Assembly (NCBI RefSeq): GCF_026968045.1
Contig: NZ_JAPVBQ010000003.1
Span: forward strand, 528,060-592,059
Reading direction: 5' to 3'
Length of the DNA stretch: 64,000 nucleotides
From: Modestobacter sp. VKM Ac-2977
GTDB lineage: Bacteria; Actinomycetota; Actinomycetes; Mycobacteriales; Geodermatophilaceae
Under the pieces are notes generated by a model. That model saw only the letters and a program-made list of their open reading frames with translations, made no database searches and had not been told where the DNA came from. Every line of letters begins with the position of its first letter. The stretch's first letter is position 1. Positions 40,909 to 49,074 of this stretch are shown here, piece after piece. A program made the translations under genes and the position numbers.

Positions 40909-40979
40909 AGCGGGTGACGAGAATCGAACTCGCACTGTCAGCTTGGGAAGCTGATGTTCTACCATTGAACTACACCCGC
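40909..40979 (-). tRNA. tRNA-Gly (anticodon CCC)
   Basis: A 71-nt cloverleaf. Acceptor stem GCGGGTG/CACCCGC, D-arm TAGTTCAATGGTAGAAC, anticodon stem-loop TCAGC-TTCCCAA-GCTGA giving anticodon CCC, and T-arm with GAGTTCGATTCTC. The 3' CCA is not encoded (the next bases are CTCCTCC). Confidence 0.95.
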
Positions 40980-41014
40980 GACAGGTCAGTGACCTGTCGG
41001 AGAGCTTAGCAAGG

Positions 41015-41051
41015 CAGTCGCCCCCGACCGGTACCCGGTCGGGGGCGACTG
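41015..41051 (-). terminator. 16-bp stem-loop terminator of the subtilase gene
   Basis: CAGTCGCCCCCGACCG and its exact complement around a 5-base loop, 13 bp after the subtilase stop codon and before the tRNA gene. Confidence 0.65.
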
Positions 41052-41063
41052 TGTCTCAGCGGC

Positions 41064-43757
41064 TCAGAGCAGCACACCTCGGCAGCTGGTGCTGCAGTCC
41101 AGCGACCAGAACGAGCTGCCCAGCCGCCCGAAGGCCGCCGAGCGCACCAGCCGCTCGCCGTTCGGCCCGACCGCGGTGACCAGGGACGAGCCGCCGCCCG
41201 TGCCCGGCGTGCTGCCGGAGTCCGGCGTCGACCCGTCGTCCGTGTCCGGTGCCGTGCCGCCGCCGGCCGGCTCCTCGACGTAGGTGAGGCCGTCGGCCAG
41301 CACCGAGGACTCCGGCCCGGACGGGCCGAAGACGGAGACGTCGTACACCCCGGCCACCAGATCCGGAGCGGTGAAGACGACCGACGTGCTGTCGGAGCTG
41401 ACGACGGTGGCCTCCCGGGTGTCCCCGATCCGCACCCGTGCGCCGTCGGGGACGTTCGTCCCGGTGACCGTCACCCGCGTCCCGCCGGCGGTGCTGACGA
41501 CCGCCGGGGAGATGCTGGTCAGGCCGAACGACCCGACCTCGGGGTAGGTGATGACGGACGGCGGCGGGGTGGTGTCGCCGGACCCGCCGCCGGGGCTGGT
41601 GCCCGGACCCGGCGGCGTGCCTGAGTCCGTGCCGCTGTCCGGGACGGTGTCCAGGGGGGCGTCGGCGTTGTCGGCACCATCCGCTCCCGAGCCGCTCTCC
41701 GCACCGGTGCCGGTGTTCGGGTCGGTGGGCACCGGCGCACCCGTGCTCGGTGGAGTGGTGGCTGGTGCGTCCGGCGTGACTCCCGTACCCGGCCCGGCCG
41801 AGCCGGTGTCCGAACCGTCCGTACCCGAGTCCGAACCGCTGCCACCGTCGGTCCCTGAGCCACCCGTCCCTGAACCACCCGTTCCTGAGCCGTCGGTGCC
41901 TGACGGGGCGGTACCCGAGCCATCGGTTCCAGGACTGTCAGTGTCCGAGCCGACGCCGGTCGAGGGATCATCGCCGTCTCCAGAGCCGGCGCCCGGGGTG
42001 GTGGGGGCCGGCGTCGTGATGCCGTCCGGTGACGGGGTCGAGGTGGCGCTGACCAGCAGGGGCGCGGCGAACGTCCCGCCGAACGGCTGGCCGTCGACGT
42101 GCATCTGCGCGCTCAGCGCGTAGCGGCCCGGGGCGAGGTCGAGCGACGGGGCCAGCTCCAGGCCCTCCGCCGTGGTCAGCGTGCCCAGCGGGACGGTGAC
42201 CTGGCCGGCGTCGTCGGTGGTCAGCGTGGTGCCGGCGATCGTGACCTCCTCGCCGGACAGTGCCCAGACCTCGCCGCCGCGCTCCATGCCCAAGCCGAGC
42301 ACGAGCTCGTAGTCGCCGGCCAGCTCCGGGCCGGTCGCCCGGAGCTGCGGCGTCACCGGGCCGGCCGTGGCCCTCATCGAGGTGAACCGGTACCCGACGC
42401 CGGTCTCCGGTGCCAGCTGGCTGAGGGTCAGCCGGCCGCCGGTCACCGACTTCCCCTGGAAGGCCGTGATCGGGTCGACGTCCGCCAGCAGCGCCGCCTT
42501 CAGCTCGGCGGCCGTGGCGGTCGGCATGGTGGTCCGGTACAGCGCCAGGGCGGCTGCGACGTGCGGTGCGGCGATCGAGGTCCCGCTCACCAATCGGTAG
42601 CTGCCGTCGTTCCAGGTGGTCGCCACCTTGTTGCCGGGGGCGAACAGGTCCACCGACGTCGCTCCGTAGGCGGAGCTGGCGGAGACGCCGTCCACCGCGT
42701 TGGAGCTGCCCACGACGATGAGGTTGTCGTCCGGCGAGCTTGCCGGGTAGAACTTCGAGGAGTCGCGGTCGAGCGCGTCGTTGCCTGCCGCGGCCACGAT
42801 CAGGACGCCCTTGCTCGCCGCATGGGCGATCGCCGACTGCAGGTTCGTCAGGGCGCTGCCCGTGAACTGTCCTCCCCACGAGGCGTTGATGATCGTGGCG
42901 CCGTGGTCGACGGCGTACCGGATGGCCTTGGCCGCGAGGTCGACGTTGACGGACTCCCCGCTGCCGATCACCAGCGGCATGATGGTCGCCTCCGGCGCCA
43001 CCCCTGCTGACCCGATGCCGTTCCCCGCGCGAGCGGCGAGGACGCCGGCGACCGAGGCCCCGTGCGAGCCGTCCACGCCGTTGTCCACGTCAGCGCTGTT
43101 CGTGTAGAAGTTCCAGCCGTGACAGTCCCCGGTCAGGCCGTCACCGTCGGCATCTCCCGTGCAGGAGGGGTTGGTCCACAGCGACCCGGCCAGGTCGGGG
43201 TGGTCGGAGTCGAAGCCCGTGTCGGTGAGGGCGATGACGATGCCCTTGCCCGTCGAGGCCGCCCAGCCGTCGGTCACGTCGATGTCGGCGTCGGCCTTGG
43301 CCTCCTGCTCATGCACGTTGGTCCCGGTGTTCTCCAGGTTCCAGCCGTAACGGACCGCGTAGGGGTCGCTGACCGTCCCGAGCACCGGGACCGAAGGCGA
43401 GAGCTCGACGTCGGCCACGCCAGGCAGTGAGCGCAGGGTCTGCGCCGAGATGCCGTCGGTCGCCACCAGCGCGGTGGCCTCGAAGAGGGACTGCGCGGAG
43501 TCGACGCCGTCCAGTTGGTCCAGCTCGGCCAGGAACTGCGGCGTGACGTCCCCGGCTGCCGCAGTGACCACGTACCGGGTCAGGCCGTCGCCGGTGCCGA
43601 AGCCGTCGGCGACGGCGATCGGGAGGCCGGGCCCCGCCAGCGCGTCCACGGCTGCGGCACCGCCGAAGCCGGTCAGCGCAGCGGCGACGACGGCGACCAC
43701 GCGCACGCCCCGGCCGTGCGCGGGCAACCGACTGCCCTGGTGGCCCACGAGATCCAT
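41064..43757 (-). CDS. Secreted S8-family serine protease (subtilase) with TIG domain
   Basis: An 897-residue exported protein. Residues 18-40 are a signal-type hydrophobic segment, followed by an I9-like propeptide region (to about 130). The catalytic domain has Asp179 in ALTDTGFDSDHPDL, His232 in DGSHGASVAG and Ser394 in SGTSIAAPHVAAAL, with the oxyanion Asn in VAAAGNDA. A beta domain follows, then a 130-residue Ser/Thr/Gly/Asp-rich linker (about 590-730), an IPT/TIG domain (GSFGLTSISPAVVSTAGGTRVTVTG), a second Gly-rich linker and a tail with two cysteines (SLDCSTSCRGVLL). It likely degrades proteins outside the cell or at its surface. Confidence 0.85.
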   Translation of the reverse strand: MDLVGHQGSRLPAHGRGVRVVAVVAAALTGFGGAAAVDALAGPGLPIAVADGFGTGDGLTRYVVTAAAGDVTPQFLAELDQLDGVDSAQSLFEATALVATDGISAQTLRSLPGVADVELSPSVPVLGTVSDPYAVRYGWNLENTGTNVHEQEAKADADIDVTDGWAASTGKGIVIALTDTGFDSDHPDLAGSLWTNPSCTGDADGDGLTGDCHGWNFYTNSADVDNGVDGSHGASVAGVLAARAGNGIGSAGVAPEATIMPLVIGSGESVNVDLAAKAIRYAVDHGATIINASWGGQFTGSALTNLQSAIAHAASKGVLIVAAAGNDALDRDSSKFYPASSPDDNLIVVGSSNAVDGVSASSAYGATSVDLFAPGNKVATTWNDGSYRLVSGTSIAAPHVAAALALYRTTMPTATAAELKAALLADVDPITAFQGKSVTGGRLTLSQLAPETGVGYRFTSMRATAGPVTPQLRATGPELAGDYELVLGLGMERGGEVWALSGEEVTIAGTTLTTDDAGQVTVPLGTLTTAEGLELAPSLDLAPGRYALSAQMHVDGQPFGGTFAAPLLVSATSTPSPDGITTPAPTTPGAGSGDGDDPSTGVGSDTDSPGTDGSGTAPSGTDGSGTGGSGTGGSGTDGGSGSDSGTDGSDTGSAGPGTGVTPDAPATTPPSTGAPVPTDPNTGTGAESGSGADGADNADAPLDTVPDSGTDSGTPPGPGTSPGGGSGDTTPPPSVITYPEVGSFGLTSISPAVVSTAGGTRVTVTGTNVPDGARVRIGDTREATVVSSDSTSVVFTAPDLVAGVYDVSVFGPSGPESSVLADGLTYVEEPAGGGTAPDTDDGSTPDSGSTPGTGGGSSLVTAVGPNGERLVRSAAFGRLGSSFWSLDCSTSCRGVLL

Positions 43758-43880
43758 CCGGTCCTCCTCCGAGGTGCACCCCGTGCTGTCACGGCGGTGC
43801 TCGAAGGAGGGGCATCGGCGCGGCCGGTCCCCCGCTGGAGCGTCCCGATCGCCTCTCCCCTCATCGGGTGACCCCGGACG

Positions 43881-44831
43881 TCAGCCCCGCATCTCGCCCA
43901 GGAAGCCGGTCATCTCCGACCGCAGCTTCTCCGCCATCTGGGACAGCCCGGTGGTGTCGCTGCCGGCCGGCCCCAGCGACGCGGAACCGTCGACCGCTGC
44001 GGCGATCCCGTCGACCAGCCCGTTCATCTCCGTCACGGTGTTCCCGACGTTGCTCATCACGGTCGCGACGTCGTCGCAGGCCGCGCGCACCGACTCCACC
44101 TGGGTGGTCACCCGCTCGGTGGCCCGGGCGGTCTGGTCGGCGAGGTCCTTGACCTCGGAGGCGACGACGGCGAAGCCCTTGCCCGCCTCGCCGGCGCGGG
44201 CCGCCTCGATGGTGGCGTTCAACGCGAGCAGCCGGGTCTGGTCGGCCACCGTCTCGATGAGCGCGATGACCTGCTGGATCTCGGTCGAGGAGCGGTCCAG
44301 CGAGGTGATCGAGTCGCGGGCGCGCTCGACCTCGGTGCTCGCGGCGGTGGCCGCCCCGGTGAGGCCGGCGGCCGAGGCGCTGAGCTCGGTGGCCGCGGTG
44401 GCCACGCCCTCGCTCATCGCCAGCACCACGGACTCGAACTCGTCGGCCAGCCGCAGCCGGGAGTCCCGGGCCTCCACCACGCGATCGGCGCTGCACCGCA
44501 TCGCGTCCCGCGCGGCGTTGATGTCCGACGCGCTCTGCCGGTAGGCGCCGGGCAGGCCGGTGAGCAGCACCTGCCGGTGGAAGCGGCCCTCGGCCGCCGA
44601 GGTCAGCGCGGCGCTGGACTCCCGGATGAAGGCATCGGAGACGTCGAGCGCGCGGTTGACGCTGTGCTGCAGCGCGACCAGTTCGGGGACGCCGTCGGAC
44701 CCGGGGACCGGGCGGCTGCGCGCCTCGAGGTCGCCCCGGGCCGCGGCATCGCAGGCCTCGGTCAGCTGCTGGACGAAGGCCCGGTAGACGGCCAGCTCGG
44801 CCGCGTCGCCGGAGGAGGGACGCCGTGGCAT
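43881..44831 (-). CDS. Soluble methyl-accepting chemotaxis-type signalling protein
   Basis: A 316-residue protein with no membrane helix. Residues 20-110 are a HAMP-like/coiled-coil region ([20 protein letters not shown]), and residues 160-260 contain the MCP hairpin tip [43 protein letters not shown], which binds CheW and CheA. It follows the PAS gene on the same strand with 1 bp between stop and start. This looks like the signalling half of an Aer-type receptor, encoded separately from its sensor. No che genes are in the window. Confidence 0.82.
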   Translation of the reverse strand: MPRRPSSGDAAELAVYRAFVQQLTEACDAAARGDLEARSRPVPGSDGVPELVALQHSVNRALDVSDAFIRESSAALTSAAEGRFHRQVLLTGLPGAYRQSASDINAARDAMRCSADRVVEARDSRLRLADEFESVVLAMSEGVATAATELSASAAGLTGAATAASTEVERARDSITSLDRSSTEIQQVIALIETVADQTRLLALNATIEAARAGEAGKGFAVVASEVKDLADQTARATERVTTQVESVRAACDDVATVMSNVGNTVTEMNGLVDGIAAAVDGSASLGPAGSDTTGLSQMAEKLRSEMTGFLGEMRG

Positions 44832-44832
44832 C

Positions 44833-45399
44833 TCAGTCGCCCTTCGCGCTGATGATCGACCAGATGAAGTCCTCGTAGCTGGGTGCCCGTTCCGCGATCA
44901 GCCGGCGCAGCAGCTCGCTGGACGCCGCCACCGCGGCCCGTGCGGAGGGGTGCCGTCGTTCCTCGGTGAGCAACTGGTCGTAGAGCGGCTTGACCGCCGC
45001 GATCCCGGCGCGGGAGGGCCGGCGCCGGTTGGAGTGGTAGCCCACCACGGCGCCGTCCGGCCCGTAGGAGGGCGTGACGTGCGCGAGCACCCAGTAGTGG
45101 GCGCCGTCGGCGGCCAGGTTGTCGATGTAGGCGAACAGCTCCTGCCGCTGGGCCAGGGTCTCCCAGAGCAGGGCGAACACCGCGCGGGGCATGTCCGGGT
45201 GCCGGATCAGGTTGTGCGGCTGGCCGATCACCTCGTCGAGGGAGTAGGCGCCGACCCGCAGGAACACGTCGTTGGCGTAGGTGATCACCCCGCGGGCGTC
45301 GGTCTTGGAGACGATGAGCTCGTCGGGGGAGAAGGTGCGTTCGACCCCGGTCGGGCGCACGGCCCGACGTTCGGCGCGGGACGCGCCGGGTGTCGCCAT
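44833..45399 (-). CDS. PAS-domain protein, Aer-type sensor half
   Basis: A 188-residue cytoplasmic protein. The PAS domain spans about 30-130: [32 protein letters not shown], then [48 protein letters not shown]. The IRHPDMP motif is that of the FAD-binding PAS of aerotaxis receptor Aer. Its C-terminal helices ([15 protein letters not shown]) could contact the downstream MCP protein. A GTG four codons upstream (45411) is an alternative start. Confidence 0.8.
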   Translation of the reverse strand: MATPGASRAERRAVRPTGVERTFSPDELIVSKTDARGVITYANDVFLRVGAYSLDEVIGQPHNLIRHPDMPRAVFALLWETLAQRQELFAYIDNLAADGAHYWVLAHVTPSYGPDGAVVGYHSNRRRPSRAGIAAVKPLYDQLLTEERRHPSARAAVAASSELLRRLIAERAPSYEDFIWSIISAKGD

Positions 45400-45548
45400 C
45401 GTCAGGACCACGGTCCCCTGCTTCCGTCCACTGCCGTTCCGGCACTCTGCTGTGTCACGGGTACATCGGCAGGAGCGAGCCGCTGTCGACCCGGGTCGGC
45501 CGGAACGGGACGAAGGTCCCGAGCAGCGCTGTCCCTAGACTCCGCGCC

Positions 45549-46142
45549 ATGCTGCTGTCCGACCGCGACATCCGAGCGGCCCTGGCGACCGGCCGGCTCG
45601 GGATCGAGCCCTACGAGCCGGCGATGGTGCAGCCCTCGAGCATCGACGTCCGGCTCGACCGGTTCTTCCGGGTCTTCAACAACGCCCGGTACACCCACAT
45701 CGACCCGGCCGAGCAGCAGGACGACCTGACCACCCTGGTCGAGCCCACCGGTGACGACGCCTTCGTGCTGCACCCGGGTGAGTTCGTGCTCGGGTCGACG
45801 CTCGAGGTGGTCCGCATCCCCGACGACCTCGCCGCCCGGCTGGAGGGGAAGTCCTCCCTCGGGCGGCTCGGGCTGCTCACCCACTCGACGGCAGGGTTCG
45901 TCGACCCCGGGTTCACCGGGCACATCACGCTGGAGCTGTCCAACGTGGCGAACCTGCCGATCACGCTGTGGCCGGGGATGAAGATCGGCCAGCTGTGCCT
46001 GTTCCAGCTGAGCTCGGCCGCCGAGCACCCCTACGGCTCGGCGGTCTACGGCTCGCGCTACCAGGACCAGCGCGGGCCGACGCCGTCCCGGTCGTTCCGC
46101 AACTTCAGCCGGGCCGAGACCCGCCGCCCCGACCCGGCCTGA
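45549..46142 (+). CDS. dcd: dCTP deaminase
   Basis: A 197-residue trimeric enzyme of pyrimidine nucleotide synthesis. It contains [29 protein letters not shown], the catalytic [34 protein letters not shown] segment with its Glu, and the C-terminal lid [15 protein letters not shown]. In mycobacteria the orthologue is bifunctional, deaminating dCTP and hydrolysing dUTP to dUMP; that is likely here too. TAGACT lies 7 bases before the ATG, the layout of a leaderless transcript. It diverges from the PAS gene. Confidence 0.93.
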   Translation: MLLSDRDIRAALATGRLGIEPYEPAMVQPSSIDVRLDRFFRVFNNARYTHIDPAEQQDDLTTLVEPTGDDAFVLHPGEFVLGSTLEVVRIPDDLAARLEGKSSLGRLGLLTHSTAGFVDPGFTGHITLELSNVANLPITLWPGMKIGQLCLFQLSSAAEHPYGSAVYGSRYQDQRGPTPSRSFRNFSRAETRRPDPA

Positions 46143-46231
46143 CGGGTACCGCGGGCGGCGGGTGTCCGACGACTCGGTGAACGGTGGCGCGAGGCCGGAT
46201 GACGGACCGCCTTCCGGGGTAGGCCTGCCCC

Positions 46232-47005
46232 ATGGACCCCCGGGACACTGCTGTTCTCCTGCCCCAGCCGTCGGGCAACCACATCGTGGACGGCTTCTTC
46301 GACTGCGCCGAGGAGTCGGCTCACTACGCGTTCTCGGTGCAGCTCCTGCTGACGCAGTACGCGACGCTGGTGCCCTGGCAGACCGAGGGGGTCGCGGAGC
46401 TCGGCAGCGGTGACGCACGGGCCATCGCCCACGTCGTCCGGGCGGTGCCCGGGCTGCAGGTGCACGGCACCGACATCAGTGCGACGTCGGTCGAGCGGGC
46501 CCGGCAGACGATCAGCGGCCTCGACGTGGCCGACCGCTACGCCGTCGAGCACGGTGACTTCTTCGCCTGGGCCGACTCCCCGAGCGGGCGGGACGTCTCC
46601 ACGGTGATCGCCAACCCGCCCTACATCCCGGCGCCGGACGCCGACATCCTGATGCCCGAGCTGTGGGGCGGCTGGTACGGCAACGACATGGTGCTCCGGC
46701 TGCTCAAGGCCGGGTTCGATCATCTGCTGGTCGCGCTGCCCAGCTACTCCGACCCCGCCGCCACCCTGGCCACGGCCCGCGACCTCGGGTACCAGGTGGC
46801 CAACTTCCTGGCGATGGGCCTGGAGTTCGGTGCGTACAGCGGGGAGCCCAGGGTGCGCGAGCACATCGCCGAGCTCACCGCGGAGGGGCGCGGCTGGGCG
46901 GGCGAGGACTCCTACGTCGTCGCCGTCGCACTGCTCACCCGGTCACCGGAGCTGCGTCGGGACCGGTCCACGGAGCTGCTGCGCGCCCTGCAACTGCCGG
47001 TCTGA
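46232..47005 (+). CDS. SAM-dependent methyltransferase with NPPY motif
   Basis: A 257-residue class I methyltransferase. The SAM loop is VAELGSGDARAIAHV, the acidic residue of strand 2 is in VHGTDIS, and TVIANPPYIPAP supplies the (D/N)PPY motif that binds the amino or amide group methylated by DNA, RNA or protein-glutamine methyltransferases. The C-terminal part (LLVALPSYSDPAATL) matches no specific subfamily, so the substrate is unknown. TAGGCCT 7-8 bases before the ATG hints at leaderless transcription. Confidence 0.68.
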   Translation: MDPRDTAVLLPQPSGNHIVDGFFDCAEESAHYAFSVQLLLTQYATLVPWQTEGVAELGSGDARAIAHVVRAVPGLQVHGTDISATSVERARQTISGLDVADRYAVEHGDFFAWADSPSGRDVSTVIANPPYIPAPDADILMPELWGGWYGNDMVLRLLKAGFDHLLVALPSYSDPAATLATARDLGYQVANFLAMGLEFGAYSGEPRVREHIAELTAEGRGWAGEDSYVVAVALLTRSPELRRDRSTELLRALQLPV

Positions 47006-47007
47006 GC

Positions 47008-48318
47008 TCAGCGCTCGGGGCGTGGGAGCAGGACCGGTGGCTCGGCGCCGGCGACCTCGGTCTCCGGGAAGTCCTCCGGGCGACCGGCCGGGCCGCCGAG
47101 CGCGGGCACCTCGTCGTCGACGTACCTCGGCCGGCAGATGCTCCAGCCGGTGACCAGCAGCAACCCGACCCCGGCGTAGACGAGCACGAACATGCCGGTG
47201 TAGCCGCCCGTGAGGCCCCGCAGCAGGCCGACCAGCAGCGGGCCCACCCCGGCCAGTGCGTACCCCCAGCCCTGGGCGACGGTGGAGAGGGCGCTCACCG
47301 ACTCCGGGGTGCGCCCGCGCATCCCGAACAGGGCAAGGATCATCGCGAACGTGCCCATGCCCAGCCCGAGCAGGCAGACCCACAGCCAGGTCAGCGTCAG
47401 CGGGGCCAGCAGCAGGCCGGTCCAGCCGGCCAGGTAGCAGGCGACGAAGGCCAGCAGCATCGGCCGCTGCCAGGTCGGCCGCACCGTGCCGAGCGGGACG
47501 ACGGCGTTGAGCGGGATCACGATGAGCGCGTTCAGCCCGACCAGGAACCCGGCTGCCTCCGCGGACATCCCCTGGTCGCGGAGGTACTGCGCCGTCCAGC
47601 CGACGATGACGTAGGCCTGCATCGCCTGCAGGCCGAAGAAGGCCGCCATCGTCCAGGCCAGCCGGCTGCGCCCGAGCGCACGCAGCCGCACCGCTGCGTG
47701 CCCGCCCCGGGAGGCCCCCGGCCGGACCGGCACGGCGAGCCACGGCAGCGCCGCGACCAGCGCGAACACCGCCCAGATCCCGAGGCCCCAGCGCCAGCCC
47801 TCCGCGCCGGCCGCCTCGGCGATCGGCGCGGTGGAGACGCTGGCGACCGCCCCGCCGATCGCGAGTGCGGTGCTGTAGGCGCCCACCAGCAGTCCGGTCC
47901 GGTCCGGGAACCACCGCTTGACCAGCCCGGGCAGCAGCACGTTGCCCAGCGCCCCGCCGACCATCGTGGCCACGGTGCCGAGCAGGAAGACCCACACGTT
48001 CGGCACCGACACCCGCAGCAGCAGCCCGATCGCCATGACCAGCAGGGCCGCGGCGAGCACGTGCCCGTCGCGGAACCGGGCGGCCAGCGGCGGGCCGGCG
48101 AAACCGATCAGGGCGAAGCAGATCAGCGGCATGCTGGTGATCAGGCCGGCGAGGCCGGAGGAGATCCCGAGACCGCGCTCGATCTCCTCCAGCACCGGGC
48201 CGACGCTGTTCACCGCGGTGCGCAGGTTGAACCCGGTCAGCACGATCGCCGTCCCGACCAGGACCAGCCCCTGCCGGGAGGAGGTGCGCGTCGGCGGTGG
48301 GGCGGCGCTGCGGGTCAC
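47008..48318 (-). CDS. CynX/NimT-family MFS transporter
   Basis: A 436-residue major-facilitator protein with twelve helices. The first helix holds TGFNLRTAVNSVGPVLEEI, a pattern of the cyanate/2-nitroimidazole (CynX/NimT/YeaN) subfamily, and loop 2-3 reads AARFRDGHV. The family exports or imports small organic anions; the substrate here is not predictable. The start is a GTG. The C-terminus, 60 residues long, is cytosolic and Pro/Glu-rich. It converges on the methyltransferase with 2 bp between stops. Confidence 0.82.
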   Translation of the reverse strand: MTRSAAPPPTRTSSRQGLVLVGTAIVLTGFNLRTAVNSVGPVLEEIERGLGISSGLAGLITSMPLICFALIGFAGPPLAARFRDGHVLAAALLVMAIGLLLRVSVPNVWVFLLGTVATMVGGALGNVLLPGLVKRWFPDRTGLLVGAYSTALAIGGAVASVSTAPIAEAAGAEGWRWGLGIWAVFALVAALPWLAVPVRPGASRGGHAAVRLRALGRSRLAWTMAAFFGLQAMQAYVIVGWTAQYLRDQGMSAEAAGFLVGLNALIVIPLNAVVPLGTVRPTWQRPMLLAFVACYLAGWTGLLLAPLTLTWLWVCLLGLGMGTFAMILALFGMRGRTPESVSALSTVAQGWGYALAGVGPLLVGLLRGLTGGYTGMFVLVYAGVGLLLVTGWSICRPRYVDDEVPALGGPAGRPEDFPETEVAGAEPPVLLPRPER

Positions 48319-48368
48319 GTCCGCTCATCCTCCTCCCCGAGCCGCCGCCGCCCGGGAGTCGGGTGCTC

Positions 48369-48929
48369 CTACCGGGTACCGGTCACCGTGACCGGCACCG
48401 CGGCCACCTGCTCGGTCGTGCCGTCGCCGGCCACCCGCAGCATCGCCAGGTCGTGGACGCCGTCACCGGCCGGGGCGGCCAGCCGCAGGGTCGGGCTCAC
48501 GCACTGGGGCAGTCGGAACGCCGGTCCGGCAGGGGTCTCGGTGTAGCTGACGGTGGTGCCGGCGTCGCCACGGACCGGTTCGCCGTCCAGGGTCATCACG
48601 TAGTCGACGTCCTCGGCCCCGGTGACCCGGAACCGTAGCGGCTGGCCGGCGGTGACGACGCTGCTGGCCACGGCGATCTGCGGGGCGTCGCAGTCGGCGG
48701 TGATCGGCACGTCCTGGGCGCCGCGGCCGCCGACGACGGCGAGCACCGACATCGCCACGATCGCGACCGCCAGCCAGGTCCAGTGGCGGCTGCGCCGGAT
48801 CGTCGGGCGGTCGTCGGCCAGCGCGCGCTCGTCGTTGACGTCGCGGGCGTAGTGCATGCGCGTGCTGCGGGAGGCGGCGGCCCGTTCGGCCTCCCCGCGG
48901 CGACGGCCGCCGCCGTACGGAGAGCTCAT
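48369..48929 (-). CDS. Hypothetical membrane-anchored extracytoplasmic protein
   Basis: A 186-residue protein with a basic cytosolic N-terminus (GGGRRRGEAERAAASRSTR), one helix at about 49-68 and an exported region of 115 residues with two cysteines (TADCDAP and LPQCVSP) that could form a disulfide. The exported part looks like a beta-sandwich (LRFRVTGAEDVDYVMTLDGEPV). No family recognised. Its start is separated from the EtfD-like gene upstream by two terminators, so it has its own promoter. Confidence 0.6.
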   Translation of the reverse strand: MSSPYGGGRRRGEAERAAASRSTRMHYARDVNDERALADDRPTIRRSRHWTWLAVAIVAMSVLAVVGGRGAQDVPITADCDAPQIAVASSVVTAGQPLRFRVTGAEDVDYVMTLDGEPVRGDAGTTVSYTETPAGPAFRLPQCVSPTLRLAAPAGDGVHDLAMLRVAGDGTTEQVAAVPVTVTGTR

Positions 48930-48966
48930 GGTGCCCAGTGTCCCTCCGGCTCGTCCCCCTGCACCG

Positions 48967-49010
48967 ACGACCGTCCCCCCGCACCAACGCTGGTGCGGGG
49001 GGACGGTCGT
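48967..49010 (-). terminator. 20-bp perfect stem-loop
   Basis: ACGACCGTCCCCCCGCACCA and its exact complement around an ACGC loop. With repeat copy D next to it, it insulates the EtfD-like gene from the membrane-protein gene. Confidence 0.6.
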
Positions 49011-49074
49011 TCCCGGCCCCGCTGCAGGGGCCCGCCGCGGGCTTGCGAGCGGTGGGGGGCAGCGGGGTCCTTCG
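49011..49074 (-). repeat. Stop-codon-linked stem-loop repeat, copy D
   Basis: Abuts the TGA of the EtfD-like gene. Outer stem GGCCCCGCTGC/GCAGCGGGGTCC and the shared GGGGCCCGCCGCGGGCTTGC core. Confidence 0.62.

Noticed and set aside
40861..41064. tRNA-linked integration site
   Set aside because: No integrase gene and no repeat of the tRNA 3' end elsewhere in the window.
41850..41950. Short tandem DNA repeats in the subtilase gene
   Set aside because: Coding repeats of the Ser/Gly linker; spacing and frame follow the protein, not a CRISPR or VNTR outside genes.
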